In this document: positions 51,483 to 59,506 of the stretch, in pieces | Layout of the letters: each line of letters begins with the position of its first letter | Position numbering within the stretch: the first letter of the stretch is position 1 | NCBI GenBank assembly: GCA_002455425.1 | Contig: DKKT01000017.1 | Span: forward strand, 1 to 63,222 | Source of the DNA: Chthonomonas sp. UBA6659 | GTDB taxonomy: Bacteria > Armatimonadota > Fimbriimonadia > Fimbriimonadales > Fimbriimonadaceae | Reading direction: 5' to 3' | DNA: 63,222 nucleotides | Made by a program: the position numbers and the translations under genes | Notes under the pieces: model-generated | What the model saw: only the letters and a program-made list of their open reading frames with translations | What the model was told of the DNA's origin: nothing | The model's database searches: none

Positions 51483-52697
51483 CTACCGCCGGTTCCTAGC
51501 CGAGCGAAACGCGACGACCGTCGCTTCGGCGATCGCACGGAATCGGTCCGAGCCGGCCGATTCGCTGCCGACCACGGCGCGTTCGGTCTCGCCCCGGCGC
51601 ACGCGACCGACGACCGTCACCTGCGAGCCGTCCGTGGCCAGCACGACATCGTCGATCGTCATCGACGCGCCGAGATCGGCGCGCTCGATGGCTTTTGCCG
51701 TGGCCATCGCAACGCGCAGGGCGGGATCCTCTTCGCCAAGGTGGATCCCGGCTCGCCGTTGCCCGTCGACGCTGAGAACGACGATCGTCGGCGCGGCGGC
51801 GTCGGCCTCGACCGCGAACACAGCCAACTCTTCTCCCGTTGCCGCCGACGCAAGAGGGTCCTCGGACTCCCCCGCCTTGCGCCGGGCCTTCGCCGCAAGG
51901 CACTCCTTGCTCGCGAGGTTGATCAGCGCATCGACGGTGGCCGCGAAGTGGACGTTTTCGCGCTCCTTTGTACGTTTGCCTCCACTCTGGCCGATGCTGA
52001 CCTCGACCGCCCCGTCGACCCCTTCGAGATGCACATGATCGAGCGCGCCGCGAAGCTCGAACAGGAGATCTTCGACCTCCTCCCGGGCCCGAACCGATCC
52101 GATCGCGAACTCATCGCCGCCGAACCGGACGAGCACGTCGGAGTTGGCATCGACCCGATCCCGGAGGAGACCGGCGATCGCAACCAGCACCTGGTCGCCG
52201 ACAATGTGTCCGTATTGTTTGTTGTAGTTGCCGAAGTCGTCGATGTCGAGGAAGAGAATCGAGATTTCGCGGCCCTGCTTCAGAGATTCCATTCCCCACT
52301 CGCGAAGGGTGTCGGACCAGTTGAGGTTCGTGAGCGGATCGTACGATCGACCCATCTCCTGCAAGAGCATGATCGGGGTGAGGACGCCGCAGAACGCTCC
52401 CTCCCGCAGGACGGGGATCGCCTCGATACCCGACTCGACAAACGCCGCAGCGGCCCGCTTCACCCGGGTGTGGACATCCAACACGATCGGAGGGTCGATC
52501 ATGACGTCGCGAACGCGTGCCCCTTGGGCGGCGACGAGGAGCGCATCGAGGGTGACGACGCCAAGCAGTTCGGCACCTTCGACCACGGGAACCTGGGGCA
52601 AGCGGTGGCCACGAAGCACAAACAGCGCTGTGCTCGCCAAGAATTCAGGATGCACCCAAACCGGGAGCAGACGTAACTGTTCCAGGCTTTGAATCAT
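51483..52697 (-). CDS. CBS-pair plus GGDEF protein with an extra C-terminal domain
   Basis: 404 residues from the ATG at 52697. Two CBS motifs span about 5-125 (LPQVPVVEGAELLGVVTLDALL and VESGIEAIPVLREGAFCGVLTP). The GGDEF domain (about 140-275) has LFLDIDDFGNYNKQYGH and an intact VRFGGDEFAIG, so a cyclase is plausible. The product-binding RxxD is replaced by ANSD, so feedback inhibition is unlikely. A further ~110-residue beta-rich C-terminal domain (VVLSVDGQRRAGIHLGEED to VVAFRS) has no known role that I recognise. It lies 78 bases downstream of the DnaA-like gene. Confidence 0.85.
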   Translation of the reverse strand: MIQSLEQLRLLPVWVHPEFLASTALFVLRGHRLPQVPVVEGAELLGVVTLDALLVAAQGARVRDVMIDPPIVLDVHTRVKRAAAAFVESGIEAIPVLREGAFCGVLTPIMLLQEMGRSYDPLTNLNWSDTLREWGMESLKQGREISILFLDIDDFGNYNKQYGHIVGDQVLVAIAGLLRDRVDANSDVLVRFGGDEFAIGSVRAREEVEDLLFELRGALDHVHLEGVDGAVEVSIGQSGGKRTKERENVHFAATVDALINLASKECLAAKARRKAGESEDPLASAATGEELAVFAVEADAAAPTIVVLSVDGQRRAGIHLGEEDPALRVAMATAKAIERADLGASMTIDDVVLATDGSQVTVVGRVRRGETERAVVGSESAGSDRFRAIAEATVVAFRSARNRR

Positions 52698-52775
52698 AAG
52701 CCGCCCAGGTTGCAGTCTAGCGAAAGGGCAACTCCCTCGCAAACGGCAAACTTGCCTGATAACCCCAGTGTGCGA

Positions 52776-53852
52776 TTACAGCTGCTCCAGGGACTGAAGA
52801 AGGGCTTCGCACCCTGCCGCCTCGAGTTGGGCGGTCTCGGGGGACTTCGTCTGTTCGGCGAACCGATTCGCGCGGGAATAGGCCTCGCCCGGGGTGAGTT
52901 GGAGGTAAGCGGCAACGTCTCTTTCACTTAAACAAATGCGATTCAGCATCAAGTGGGCGCTGAGGTCGAGCGTCTGTTCGGGCGCCCTCCGTTCGGACGC
53001 ATCCCGGCCTACCAGACGTTCGTTCATCACGTCCACAACATGATCACGGACGTCCCAGCCACTGGGGTGATGCAGAAAGGGGTGCAAAAGGCCCAGAGCC
53101 CGGAGCACGTCGTCCCCACGAAGCCAGCGAGACTGGAACAGCTTGAGTTGGTGACACGCTCCCACGATCGAGTGTCCACTCGAACCGGCGAACCGGGCCA
53201 ATACGCGCACCAAGCCACCGGCCAAGGTCAAGCCTTCCTTGTGGGCGATCGAACGCACGACGAGTGCCCGTTCTTCCAGTTCAGGTTCTTCGATCCCCGC
53301 GATCAGCCAACTGCGGCTCGATGGCAGGAACAGCTTGTGACTTCGGGTCACTTTGGCGCCGGTGAAGGCAAGGAGGACCGGGCGACCGAGTTCGACGCGC
53401 CGCTCGAGGACGCGCCGCAGGGCCTGGCGCGGGCGTGTGTGCCCGAGTGCGTCCTGGACGTTGTCGAGGATCAGCGGGACCGGCGCTTCGGCGCGAGGCG
53501 CGGCACCGAGAAACTCACTCACCGAGACGACGTGGACGGCCTGCCCGGTGCGCGACAGCACCGCGGTCGCGGCGTCGAGCAGGAGCGACTTGCCCCACCC
53601 GCTAGGACCGACGAGGGCGACGCTGGGGTGTCCTCCGCGAGCGAAGAGGAGAGCCGCTTCGACCGCTTTGACGTTGGTTGGAAGCGCGACCACTCGCGCG
53701 AAACCGGTTCGCCCAGCCTCCGAATTCGCTTCGTCATAGCTGCACTCGGCCGCATCCCTCGTCGGAGGTTCATTCATCCCTAAGCCCGCATCCAGCCGCA
53801 TCGGTCCTCCCTCAAAACGGGGCTCCCTTCCCCGCAAATCCAATGGGTTCAT
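52776..53852 (-). CDS. DnaA/Hda-related AAA+ protein with atypical C-terminus
   Basis: 358 residues from the ATG at 53852, preceded by GGAG. AAA+ elements are visible: Walker A VALVGPSGWGKSLLLDAAT (about 79-97), a Walker B-like LILDNVQDALG, and the DnaA-style sensor region LEERALVVRSIAHKEGLTLAGGLVRVLARFAGSSGHSIVGACHQL. The C-terminal ~60 residues have a helix-turn-helix look (LSERDVAAYLQLTPGEAYSRANRFAEQ) but not the domain IV signature of DnaA. It might be a replication regulator (Hda-like), a paralogue or a DNA-binding ATPase of another process. Cellular initiator DnaA is presumably elsewhere. Confidence 0.7.
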   Translation of the reverse strand: MNPLDLRGREPRFEGGPMRLDAGLGMNEPPTRDAAECSYDEANSEAGRTGFARVVALPTNVKAVEAALLFARGGHPSVALVGPSGWGKSLLLDAATAVLSRTGQAVHVVSVSEFLGAAPRAEAPVPLILDNVQDALGHTRPRQALRRVLERRVELGRPVLLAFTGAKVTRSHKLFLPSSRSWLIAGIEEPELEERALVVRSIAHKEGLTLAGGLVRVLARFAGSSGHSIVGACHQLKLFQSRWLRGDDVLRALGLLHPFLHHPSGWDVRDHVVDVMNERLVGRDASERRAPEQTLDLSAHLMLNRICLSERDVAAYLQLTPGEAYSRANRFAEQTKSPETAQLEAAGCEALLQSLEQL

Positions 53853-53958
53853 TGTTCTCCGAGTCGAGGGCGATCGTCAAGGGCATAAAACTCCGCTCGG
53901 GAGCCGTTCTGCATGCGGGAAACTCCCGAATTCACGTCCGATCTCCGCCAAGCGCGGC

Positions 53959-53967
53959 TTTTCCACA
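53959..53967 (+). promoter_or_regulatory. DnaA-box-like 9-mer upstream of the DnaA-like gene
   Basis: TTTTCCACA differs at one position from the consensus TTATCCACA. It lies about 106 bases upstream of the DnaA-like start, in the shared region with the divergent OYE gene. One isolated near-match is weak evidence; autoregulation is an inference. Confidence 0.3.
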
Positions 53968-54016
53968 GGTTGTCGCCTCTGCCGCCATCACTTGCGCGGT
54001 TGCGTAGAACAAGCTC

Positions 54017-55123
54017 GTGGCGACCCCTTTCGATCCGTATCTGTTGCCGGCTGGCCAGGGTCTCCGGAACCGCCTCGTCCTGGCCCCGATGACCACCTAC
54101 TCGTCCTACGACGACGGGACGATTCGGGAATCGGAAGTCGAGTATCTTCGCCGGCGCGCGGCTGGCGGCTTCGGCATGGTGATGACCGCGGCATGCTACG
54201 TACACCCGTCGGGTAAGGCGTTTCGCGGTCAGTGGTCGTGCGCGGACGATCGGTTCCTGCCAAGCCTGCGGTCCGTCGCCGACGCCATCCGGTCCGAGGG
54301 GGCGTTCGCAGTCCTGCAGATCCACCACGGCGGGCGACAATGCCCTTCCGAGTTGTGCGGCGAAGTGCCTTGGTCGGCGTCGGCGGTCGCTTCCGAGCGT
54401 CCGAACGCCGAGACCCCTCGCGCCATGACGGAAGAGGACGTCGAGACCGCGATTCGCGCCTATGCCGATGCGGCTCGGCGCGCCTTCGAAGCCGGGTACA
54501 ACGGCGTCGAAATCCATGGAGCGAACACCTACCTGCTCCAGCAATTCGTGAGCCCCCACAGCAACCGACGCGACGACCGCTGGGGCCAAGAACGGCTCGC
54601 CTTCCCTCTCGCGGTCACCGACGCGGTTCTCGAAGCCGTGCCGACGGGCTATCCGATCGGTTACCGGTTCTCGCCGGAGGAGACGGAAACGCCGGGCATC
54701 CGCTGGGCCGATACCGCCAGACTCATCGACGCGCTCTGCACCCGTCCGCTCGCCTTCCTCCACGTCTCACTGCGCGATCATCGCGGGTCCAGCCTTAACG
54801 AGGAGTTCGACGAAGCGACGCTTGTCCGGGCCGCCCGCCAGATCGGCGGCCGACTCCCCTTGATCGGAGTCGGCGGGGTCAAAGTCCTCGACGATGCCCA
54901 GCGGGTGCTCGATTTGGGCGCCGATCTGGTTGCTCTTGGGCGCATCGGAATCAGCGATCCGGAGTGGCCCCGACACGCCCAGTCGGGGCAACCGATCCGA
55001 ACCAAGGTGCCATCCCACAACGCCGAGGAGATCTTGACGATTCCGGCCGGGCTCGCGGCACGCATCGCCTCCGTTCCCGGCTGGTTCGAGGTCGAAGAGG
55101 CCACACCTGCTGAAGCCCGCTAA
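54017..55123 (+). CDS. Old Yellow Enzyme-family NAD(P)H:flavin oxidoreductase
   Basis: 368 residues from a GTG. The FMN-binding TIM barrel is indicated by LRNRLVLAPMTTYSSYDDG, QIHHGGRQCPSELCG, the substrate and FMN motif VEIHGANTYLLQQFVSPHSNRRDDRWG, and IGVGGVKVLDDAQRVLDLGADLVALGR. No C-terminal 2,4-dienoyl-CoA reductase Fe-S domain is attached, so it is the simple ene-reductase form. It reduces activated C=C bonds; the native substrate is unknown. It diverges from the DnaA-like gene. Confidence 0.93.
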   Translation: MATPFDPYLLPAGQGLRNRLVLAPMTTYSSYDDGTIRESEVEYLRRRAAGGFGMVMTAACYVHPSGKAFRGQWSCADDRFLPSLRSVADAIRSEGAFAVLQIHHGGRQCPSELCGEVPWSASAVASERPNAETPRAMTEEDVETAIRAYADAARRAFEAGYNGVEIHGANTYLLQQFVSPHSNRRDDRWGQERLAFPLAVTDAVLEAVPTGYPIGYRFSPEETETPGIRWADTARLIDALCTRPLAFLHVSLRDHRGSSLNEEFDEATLVRAARQIGGRLPLIGVGGVKVLDDAQRVLDLGADLVALGRIGISDPEWPRHAQSGQPIRTKVPSHNAEEILTIPAGLAARIASVPGWFEVEEATPAEAR

Positions 55124-56820
55124 CGGATGTTGAAGTACTTCGCGGCCGGGTGATGGACGACGATTGCGGACGTCGACTGCTCCGGCACGAGCATGAACTC
55201 CTCGCTCAATTCGATCCCGATCTCCTCGGGCTTAACTAGCTCGAACAGCTTCGCCTGGTCCTCGAGATTCGGGCAGGCCGGGTAGCCGAACGAGTACCGC
55301 GAACCCTGGTATTTGGCGCTGAATAGGAGCTTAAGTTCCTCCGGGTCGTTGCCTCCGATCCCGAGTTCGTTGCGGATGATCTTGTGCCAGTACTCGGCGA
55401 GCGCTTCGGCGGTCTCTACCCCCATACCATGCACGTAAAGGTAGTCCTGGAACTCGCCTTGAGCGAACAAGTCACGCTCGTGCTTGGAGACCTCGTCACC
55501 GACCGTGACGATGTGGAAACCGACGACATCCGGTCGGTCCGATCCGACCGGAAGGAAGAAGTCGCTGAGGCAGAGCCGTTTGAGATCGGACTGTCGCGGG
55601 AATGTGAAGCGCATCCGCTCGGTCTTCGCATCCTCCTCGTAGACGATGAGATCGTTGCCGTCGGAATGGCACCAGAAATAGCCCCACGCGACGCGCGGTC
55701 GCATCACGGAGGCCAATTCACGCTGCATCCGGTTGAAGATCGGACGCGCGGTCTCTTCCAGCCATGCGTTGAAGGCAAGGTTGTCCATGCCTTCCTGCCG
55801 CCGGAACTGCCACTGCCCGCGCCAGAGCGCAACCGTGTTGATGTACTTGTAGATCTCGAAGATGTCGAACTTGGTCTGCTTCCGGTGTCCGTAGAAGGGC
55901 AGCGGAGGAATCGCGTCCGCGGGTGGGGTATCGCTCCTCACTCCGGTGAAGACGTACAACTGCGGATCGGTGTCGGGGAGGCGATGGCTGGTGACGCGGG
56001 GCGTTTCGACGGGTGCGTCCTCCTCGCTCGCGGTCTCCCGAGGAGCGCCGGCGTGCCCTTCGCTTGCGGCCGAGAGGTCCTCCATCAGCCGAAGACCCTC
56101 GAACGCGTCTTGAGCGTAAAAGACCCGACCTCGGTAAAGGGATCGGAGATCCTGTTCGACGTAGGCCCTCGTCAGTGCCGCCCCGCCCAAAATCACGGGG
56201 ATGTGGTGGAGGTCGCGCTCGTTCATCTCGAGGAGGTTGTCGCGCATGACGAGCGTGCTCTTGACGAGGAGGCCGCTGAGGCCGATGACCTGACAACCAT
56301 GCTCATGGTAGGCATCGAGGATCGCGTTGACAGGCTGCTTGATGCCGATGTTCACGACCCGGTAGCCGTTGTTGCTGAGGATGATATCGACGAGGTTCTT
56401 GCCGATGTCGTGGACGTCTCCGGCAACGGTCGCGAGTAGGATCGAGCCCTTCTCGGAGCCCTCGACCTTCTCCATTTTCGGCTCCAGGTGGCGAACCGCG
56501 GCCTTCATCACTTCGGCGCTCTGCAGGACGAACGGGAGCTGCATCTTCCCCGCACCGAACAGTTCACCGACGGTCTTCATCCCGTCGAGAAGAATCTCAT
56601 TGATGATCGCCAGGGGCGGATAAGTCTCGAGCGCGAGGTCGAGGTGGCGCTCGAGGTTCTTCTTGATACCGTCGACGATGTGCTTCTTGAGTCGGTCTTC
56701 GACCGAAAGCCCCTCGAACGGATCGGTGGACGTATCGGTGGCACGCACGTTCTCGAACTTCGCCATGAAGGCGATGAGCGGGTCATAGGTACACGTCCGG
56801 GTTTCGGCTTCCTGACTCAC
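55120..56820 (-). CDS. metH: Shortened cobalamin-dependent methionine synthase (B12-binding and reactivation domains only)
   Basis: 566 residues. Residues about 35-125 form the B12 cap helices. Residues about 125-250 are the cobalamin-binding Rossmann domain with DVHDIGKN (axial His137), GLSGLLVKS and GGAAL. Residues about 310-566 form the AdoMet-binding activation domain (RVAWGYFWCHSDGNDL, RYSFGYPACPNLEDQAK, SAIVVHHPAAKYF). Full MetH is about 1200 residues; homocysteine- and folate-binding halves are absent here and must be supplied by another protein. No B12 riboswitch was seen upstream; the gene is last in a minus-strand operon. Confidence 0.9.
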   Translation of the reverse strand: MSQEAETRTCTYDPLIAFMAKFENVRATDTSTDPFEGLSVEDRLKKHIVDGIKKNLERHLDLALETYPPLAIINEILLDGMKTVGELFGAGKMQLPFVLQSAEVMKAAVRHLEPKMEKVEGSEKGSILLATVAGDVHDIGKNLVDIILSNNGYRVVNIGIKQPVNAILDAYHEHGCQVIGLSGLLVKSTLVMRDNLLEMNERDLHHIPVILGGAALTRAYVEQDLRSLYRGRVFYAQDAFEGLRLMEDLSAASEGHAGAPRETASEEDAPVETPRVTSHRLPDTDPQLYVFTGVRSDTPPADAIPPLPFYGHRKQTKFDIFEIYKYINTVALWRGQWQFRRQEGMDNLAFNAWLEETARPIFNRMQRELASVMRPRVAWGYFWCHSDGNDLIVYEEDAKTERMRFTFPRQSDLKRLCLSDFFLPVGSDRPDVVGFHIVTVGDEVSKHERDLFAQGEFQDYLYVHGMGVETAEALAEYWHKIIRNELGIGGNDPEELKLLFSAKYQGSRYSFGYPACPNLEDQAKLFELVKPEEIGIELSEEFMLVPEQSTSAIVVHHPAAKYFNIR

Positions 56821-56865
56821 AGGTTCAATTATGAGCTTCTCGAACCTGTGGCGCAGACCTGGGGG

Positions 56866-58125
56866 TCAGAACGCGTCCCAAACCCGGTAAGAAAGGTCAT
56901 ACGCGGCCCGTTTGAGCGCCCGAACGGCGTCGGCGGCGACGTCTTCTGCCCTTTGCCCTTCCTGGAGATCCTCGGGCAAGACTTCGACCAGGGGACGGCC
57001 TCGGCCCTCGACGACCGCCCCGTCCGCTTGGATTTCGAAGATCTTCGGAACGGTGTCCATGAACGCGTCGAAGGCGACCGCAGCCTTGTCGGCCCTCGTC
57101 AGCGCGTCCGCTCCCCGAAAGCTGTAGAGCTTGACCCCGTTGAAGAGCAAGTCGACCGAATCCTGCTCACCCGGTTTCACCTGGGTCTTGAGGCTGGTGG
57201 TCACCTGGCTGCGCCGGATGAGGATGCCGGCGTCCCCCAGCCGTCGGACCAACGACTGGGCACGCTGACGGCCCGGCGGGTGGGTGCGATAGATGCCCCA
57301 ATCGAACTGAGGCTTGTTTCGCTCGTCATAGGCGAGGCGCTCCATGAACGTGAGCATGCCGACTGGGTTGTACTTGCTCGATTGCATGTATTGGAACCCG
57401 CCCCAGTCGGCGGATTCCTCGGCTTTGACGCTCCAGCCGCTCGTCATCGCCTGCGAGAAGAGAGAGCCGCCGACGAGCAGCCCTTGGGCCGTCGCTCCCC
57501 CGGTGAAGATCGCGGCCAGGATCAGCGGAATCTGGACGATATCGAACTTGCTCTGCTCGCGACGTAGCGTCGCGATGTGCCGAAAGGCCGCGTGGCTGAT
57601 TTCGTGGGCGATGACCCCGGCGAGCTCGTCGTCGCTCTCGGCGTACTTGACGAGACCTTCGTAGATGAAAATGAACCCGCCCGGGATCGAAAACGCGTTG
57701 ACGTCCTCTCCCTGAAGAACCTGGAACTGATACGGAAAGACGTTCAGCCGAGGGTCTCCCCACGAGACCTGCACCGGCTTCTGGTTGGCGATGATGCTGA
57801 GGTCCGAGCCGATACGCTGCACTCGCGCGATCATCTCCGCGTTTTCGCTGACCTTCATCTCCTTCACGACTTGGGCGGCGTACTTCTTGCCCATTTCGAT
57901 GTCGCTCTGGATGTCCTTGTCGTGCTTGGCCTTCTCAGCCGCGGTCTTCTCGTCCAGCGAGGCCTTCGATTGCGCATCGACGGCGACTTGTTGATCGACT
58001 CGGGCAACGATCAAGCGGACCTCTATCGGCAACTCGGCACGCCAGTCGTCGCCATGTGCGCACGTCGCGCACCCGCCGTGAGCAAGATTCGCAGCCAAGA
58101 TCGTTGCCGAGAGGAGTCCGATCAT
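56866..58125 (-). CDS. Exported M48-family zinc metallopeptidase
   Basis: 419 residues, signal peptide about 1-18. A charged helix (KAKHDKDIQSDIEMGKKYAAQVVKEM) precedes the Ste24/HtpX-type catalytic region with FIFIYEGLVKYAESDDELAGVIAHEISHAAFRH; the HExxH is HEISH. The third ligand lies in KAEESADWGGFQYM. The N-terminus contains two close Cys (GGCATC) that could bind metal or form a disulfide. Such periplasmic M48 peptidases (BepA/LoiP type) guard outer-membrane protein quality. It overlaps the cupin gene and sits 45 bases before metH. Confidence 0.9.
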   Translation of the reverse strand: MIGLLSATILAANLAHGGCATCAHGDDWRAELPIEVRLIVARVDQQVAVDAQSKASLDEKTAAEKAKHDKDIQSDIEMGKKYAAQVVKEMKVSENAEMIARVQRIGSDLSIIANQKPVQVSWGDPRLNVFPYQFQVLQGEDVNAFSIPGGFIFIYEGLVKYAESDDELAGVIAHEISHAAFRHIATLRREQSKFDIVQIPLILAAIFTGGATAQGLLVGGSLFSQAMTSGWSVKAEESADWGGFQYMQSSKYNPVGMLTFMERLAYDERNKPQFDWGIYRTHPPGRQRAQSLVRRLGDAGILIRRSQVTTSLKTQVKPGEQDSVDLLFNGVKLYSFRGADALTRADKAAVAFDAFMDTVPKIFEIQADGAVVEGRGRPLVEVLPEDLQEGQRAEDVAADAVRALKRAAYDLSYRVWDAF

Positions 58126-58526
58126 CCCTGTTCCGACGCCCCAGCGCCGACTTCGTTCTGGAGAAGGACGGGGCGGTCTCGCTCGCGATCAACGACGCAG
58201 AGAATCCCGAGCCCTTCGGCTCCGGCCCGAAACTGGTGGGGCGTCTCCATCATGACGGAAATGACGTCACAGGTTGCAATGTCGTGCCAGGTATCGCCCA
58301 GCCTCACCTGTCCCGAGCCGTGCAAAACCACGACACAATGCTCATGGACGTGGAACTCGAACGACGTGTAGCCCTCGGGCTCGACTTTGAAGTACCGAAC
58401 CTGGAAGGCGCTGCCCGGGCTGTCGAAGAGCTCGCGGCGCGATACGTCCCGCCAAGGACCCACGCCGTTCTTATACACCTTGATCTCGGTGTCGGTCCAC
58501 TCTCCGTCCTGCCAACGTCGAATCAT
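58122..58526 (-). CDS. Cupin-domain protein
   Basis: 134 residues from the ATG at 58526; the open frame upstream belongs to the overlapping dehydrogenase frame. A single cupin barrel is inferred from the two-motif layout: YTSFEFHVHEHCVVVLHGSGQVRL (motif 1, with His-x-His-x3) and CDVISVMMETPHQFRAGAEGLGILCVV (motif 2, with a PxH). The fold could bind a metal for an isomerase, dioxygenase or sugar-sensing role. Its ends overlap both neighbours by 4 bases, joining it tightly to the dehydrogenase and M48 genes. Confidence 0.85.
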   Translation of the reverse strand: MIRRWQDGEWTDTEIKVYKNGVGPWRDVSRRELFDSPGSAFQVRYFKVEPEGYTSFEFHVHEHCVVVLHGSGQVRLGDTWHDIATCDVISVMMETPHQFRAGAEGLGILCVVDRERDRPVLLQNEVGAGASEQG

Positions 58527-59506
58527 GGGAAAACCACCATCGCTTTGAGAATCTCGCCCCGCTTCATCGCTCCATACGCATCGGGGAGGCGATCCAGTTC
58601 GATGAAATCGCTCACCACGTCCTCCGCCCGCAGAATCCCGCGTCGCAGGCTCCCGATCGCGGCCTCGGTGTCGGCGGGCCCGCAAGAGTAGGAGGGAAGG
58701 AGCTGGACCTCCCTGAAGTAGAGCGCCTCGAAGTCAAGGGACACCGGGCTCGACGGCGGGAGCGGCGCGAAGAGCACCACTCGCGCCTCGGGCGCGGCGA
58801 GTTCGAGCGCGGACCGAAGGGCCGCAGCCGACCCCGGACAGACCACGACGACGTCGAACGCCCCCGTGACCGGCCCCGGCGCGGAGGCCGACAAGCCCAA
58901 TCGCGTGGCCCAGTCTCGCCGCGTGTCGAGGAGGTCGAACCCGACGGACTGCGCCTCGGGGACGGCCAAGCGCGCACGCAGGCAGAGCAGGTGCATCAAG
59001 CCCATAACCCCGAGCCCGATGACCGCGACTCGATCGTGGGGATGGACCGCGGCCTTGCGGAGACTCTTCTCGACGCAGGCAAGCGGCTCGATCAGCGCGG
59101 CATCGATCGCTCGGAGATCGCCCGCGACCCACGTGTCGGCAAGGTTCTCGGCCGCAACCGCAAAGCGCTCGGCCATTCCGCCCGGATTCAGTCGAGTGGA
59201 CTTCCACTGACGACAGTGCACGGTCCGCCCGGCGAGACAATCGGGGCAGGTCCCGCAGGGAGCGTGGTGGTGGGGAAAGACGCGCGCACCGACCGGAAAG
59301 CGGTCATCCTCCGACTCGACGACGATACCGGCGACCTCGTGGCCGAGGACATGAGGGACTTTCCGGTCGAGGTACCAATCCATCAGTTCACCCGAACAGA
59401 GTCCGCACGCCTCGGTTCGGACGAGGAGGCCTCCGGGAGGGCACAACGGAGCCGGCTCATCCCCGATTTCGACGATGCCGCCGCCGAGATAGCGGGCGAG
59501 CCTCAT
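58523..59506 (-). CDS. Zinc-dependent medium-chain dehydrogenase/reductase
   Basis: 327 residues. The catalytic domain starts GGGIVEIGDEPAPLCPPGGLLVRTEACGLCSGELMDWYL with the zinc-region His in HVLGHEVAGIV and the structural four-Cys lobe (HAPCGTCPDCLAGRTVHC). The Rossmann half has VAVIGLGVMGLMHLLCLRARL. This is the alcohol/sorbitol dehydrogenase superfamily; substrate is unknown. It overlaps its paralogue upstream (4 bases) and the cupin gene downstream, suggesting one pathway that processes a polyol or sugar. Confidence 0.9.
   Translation of the reverse strand: MRLARYLGGGIVEIGDEPAPLCPPGGLLVRTEACGLCSGELMDWYLDRKVPHVLGHEVAGIVVESEDDRFPVGARVFPHHHAPCGTCPDCLAGRTVHCRQWKSTRLNPGGMAERFAVAAENLADTWVAGDLRAIDAALIEPLACVEKSLRKAAVHPHDRVAVIGLGVMGLMHLLCLRARLAVPEAQSVGFDLLDTRRDWATRLGLSASAPGPVTGAFDVVVVCPGSAAALRSALELAAPEARVVLFAPLPPSSPVSLDFEALYFREVQLLPSYSCGPADTEAAIGSLRRGILRAEDVVSDFIELDRLPDAYGAMKRGEILKAMVVFP

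Noticed and set aside
53959..53967. Chromosome origin near the DnaA-like gene
   Set aside because: Only one near-match box, no AT-rich unwinding element or cluster of boxes, and no dnaN, gyrB or recF neighbours.
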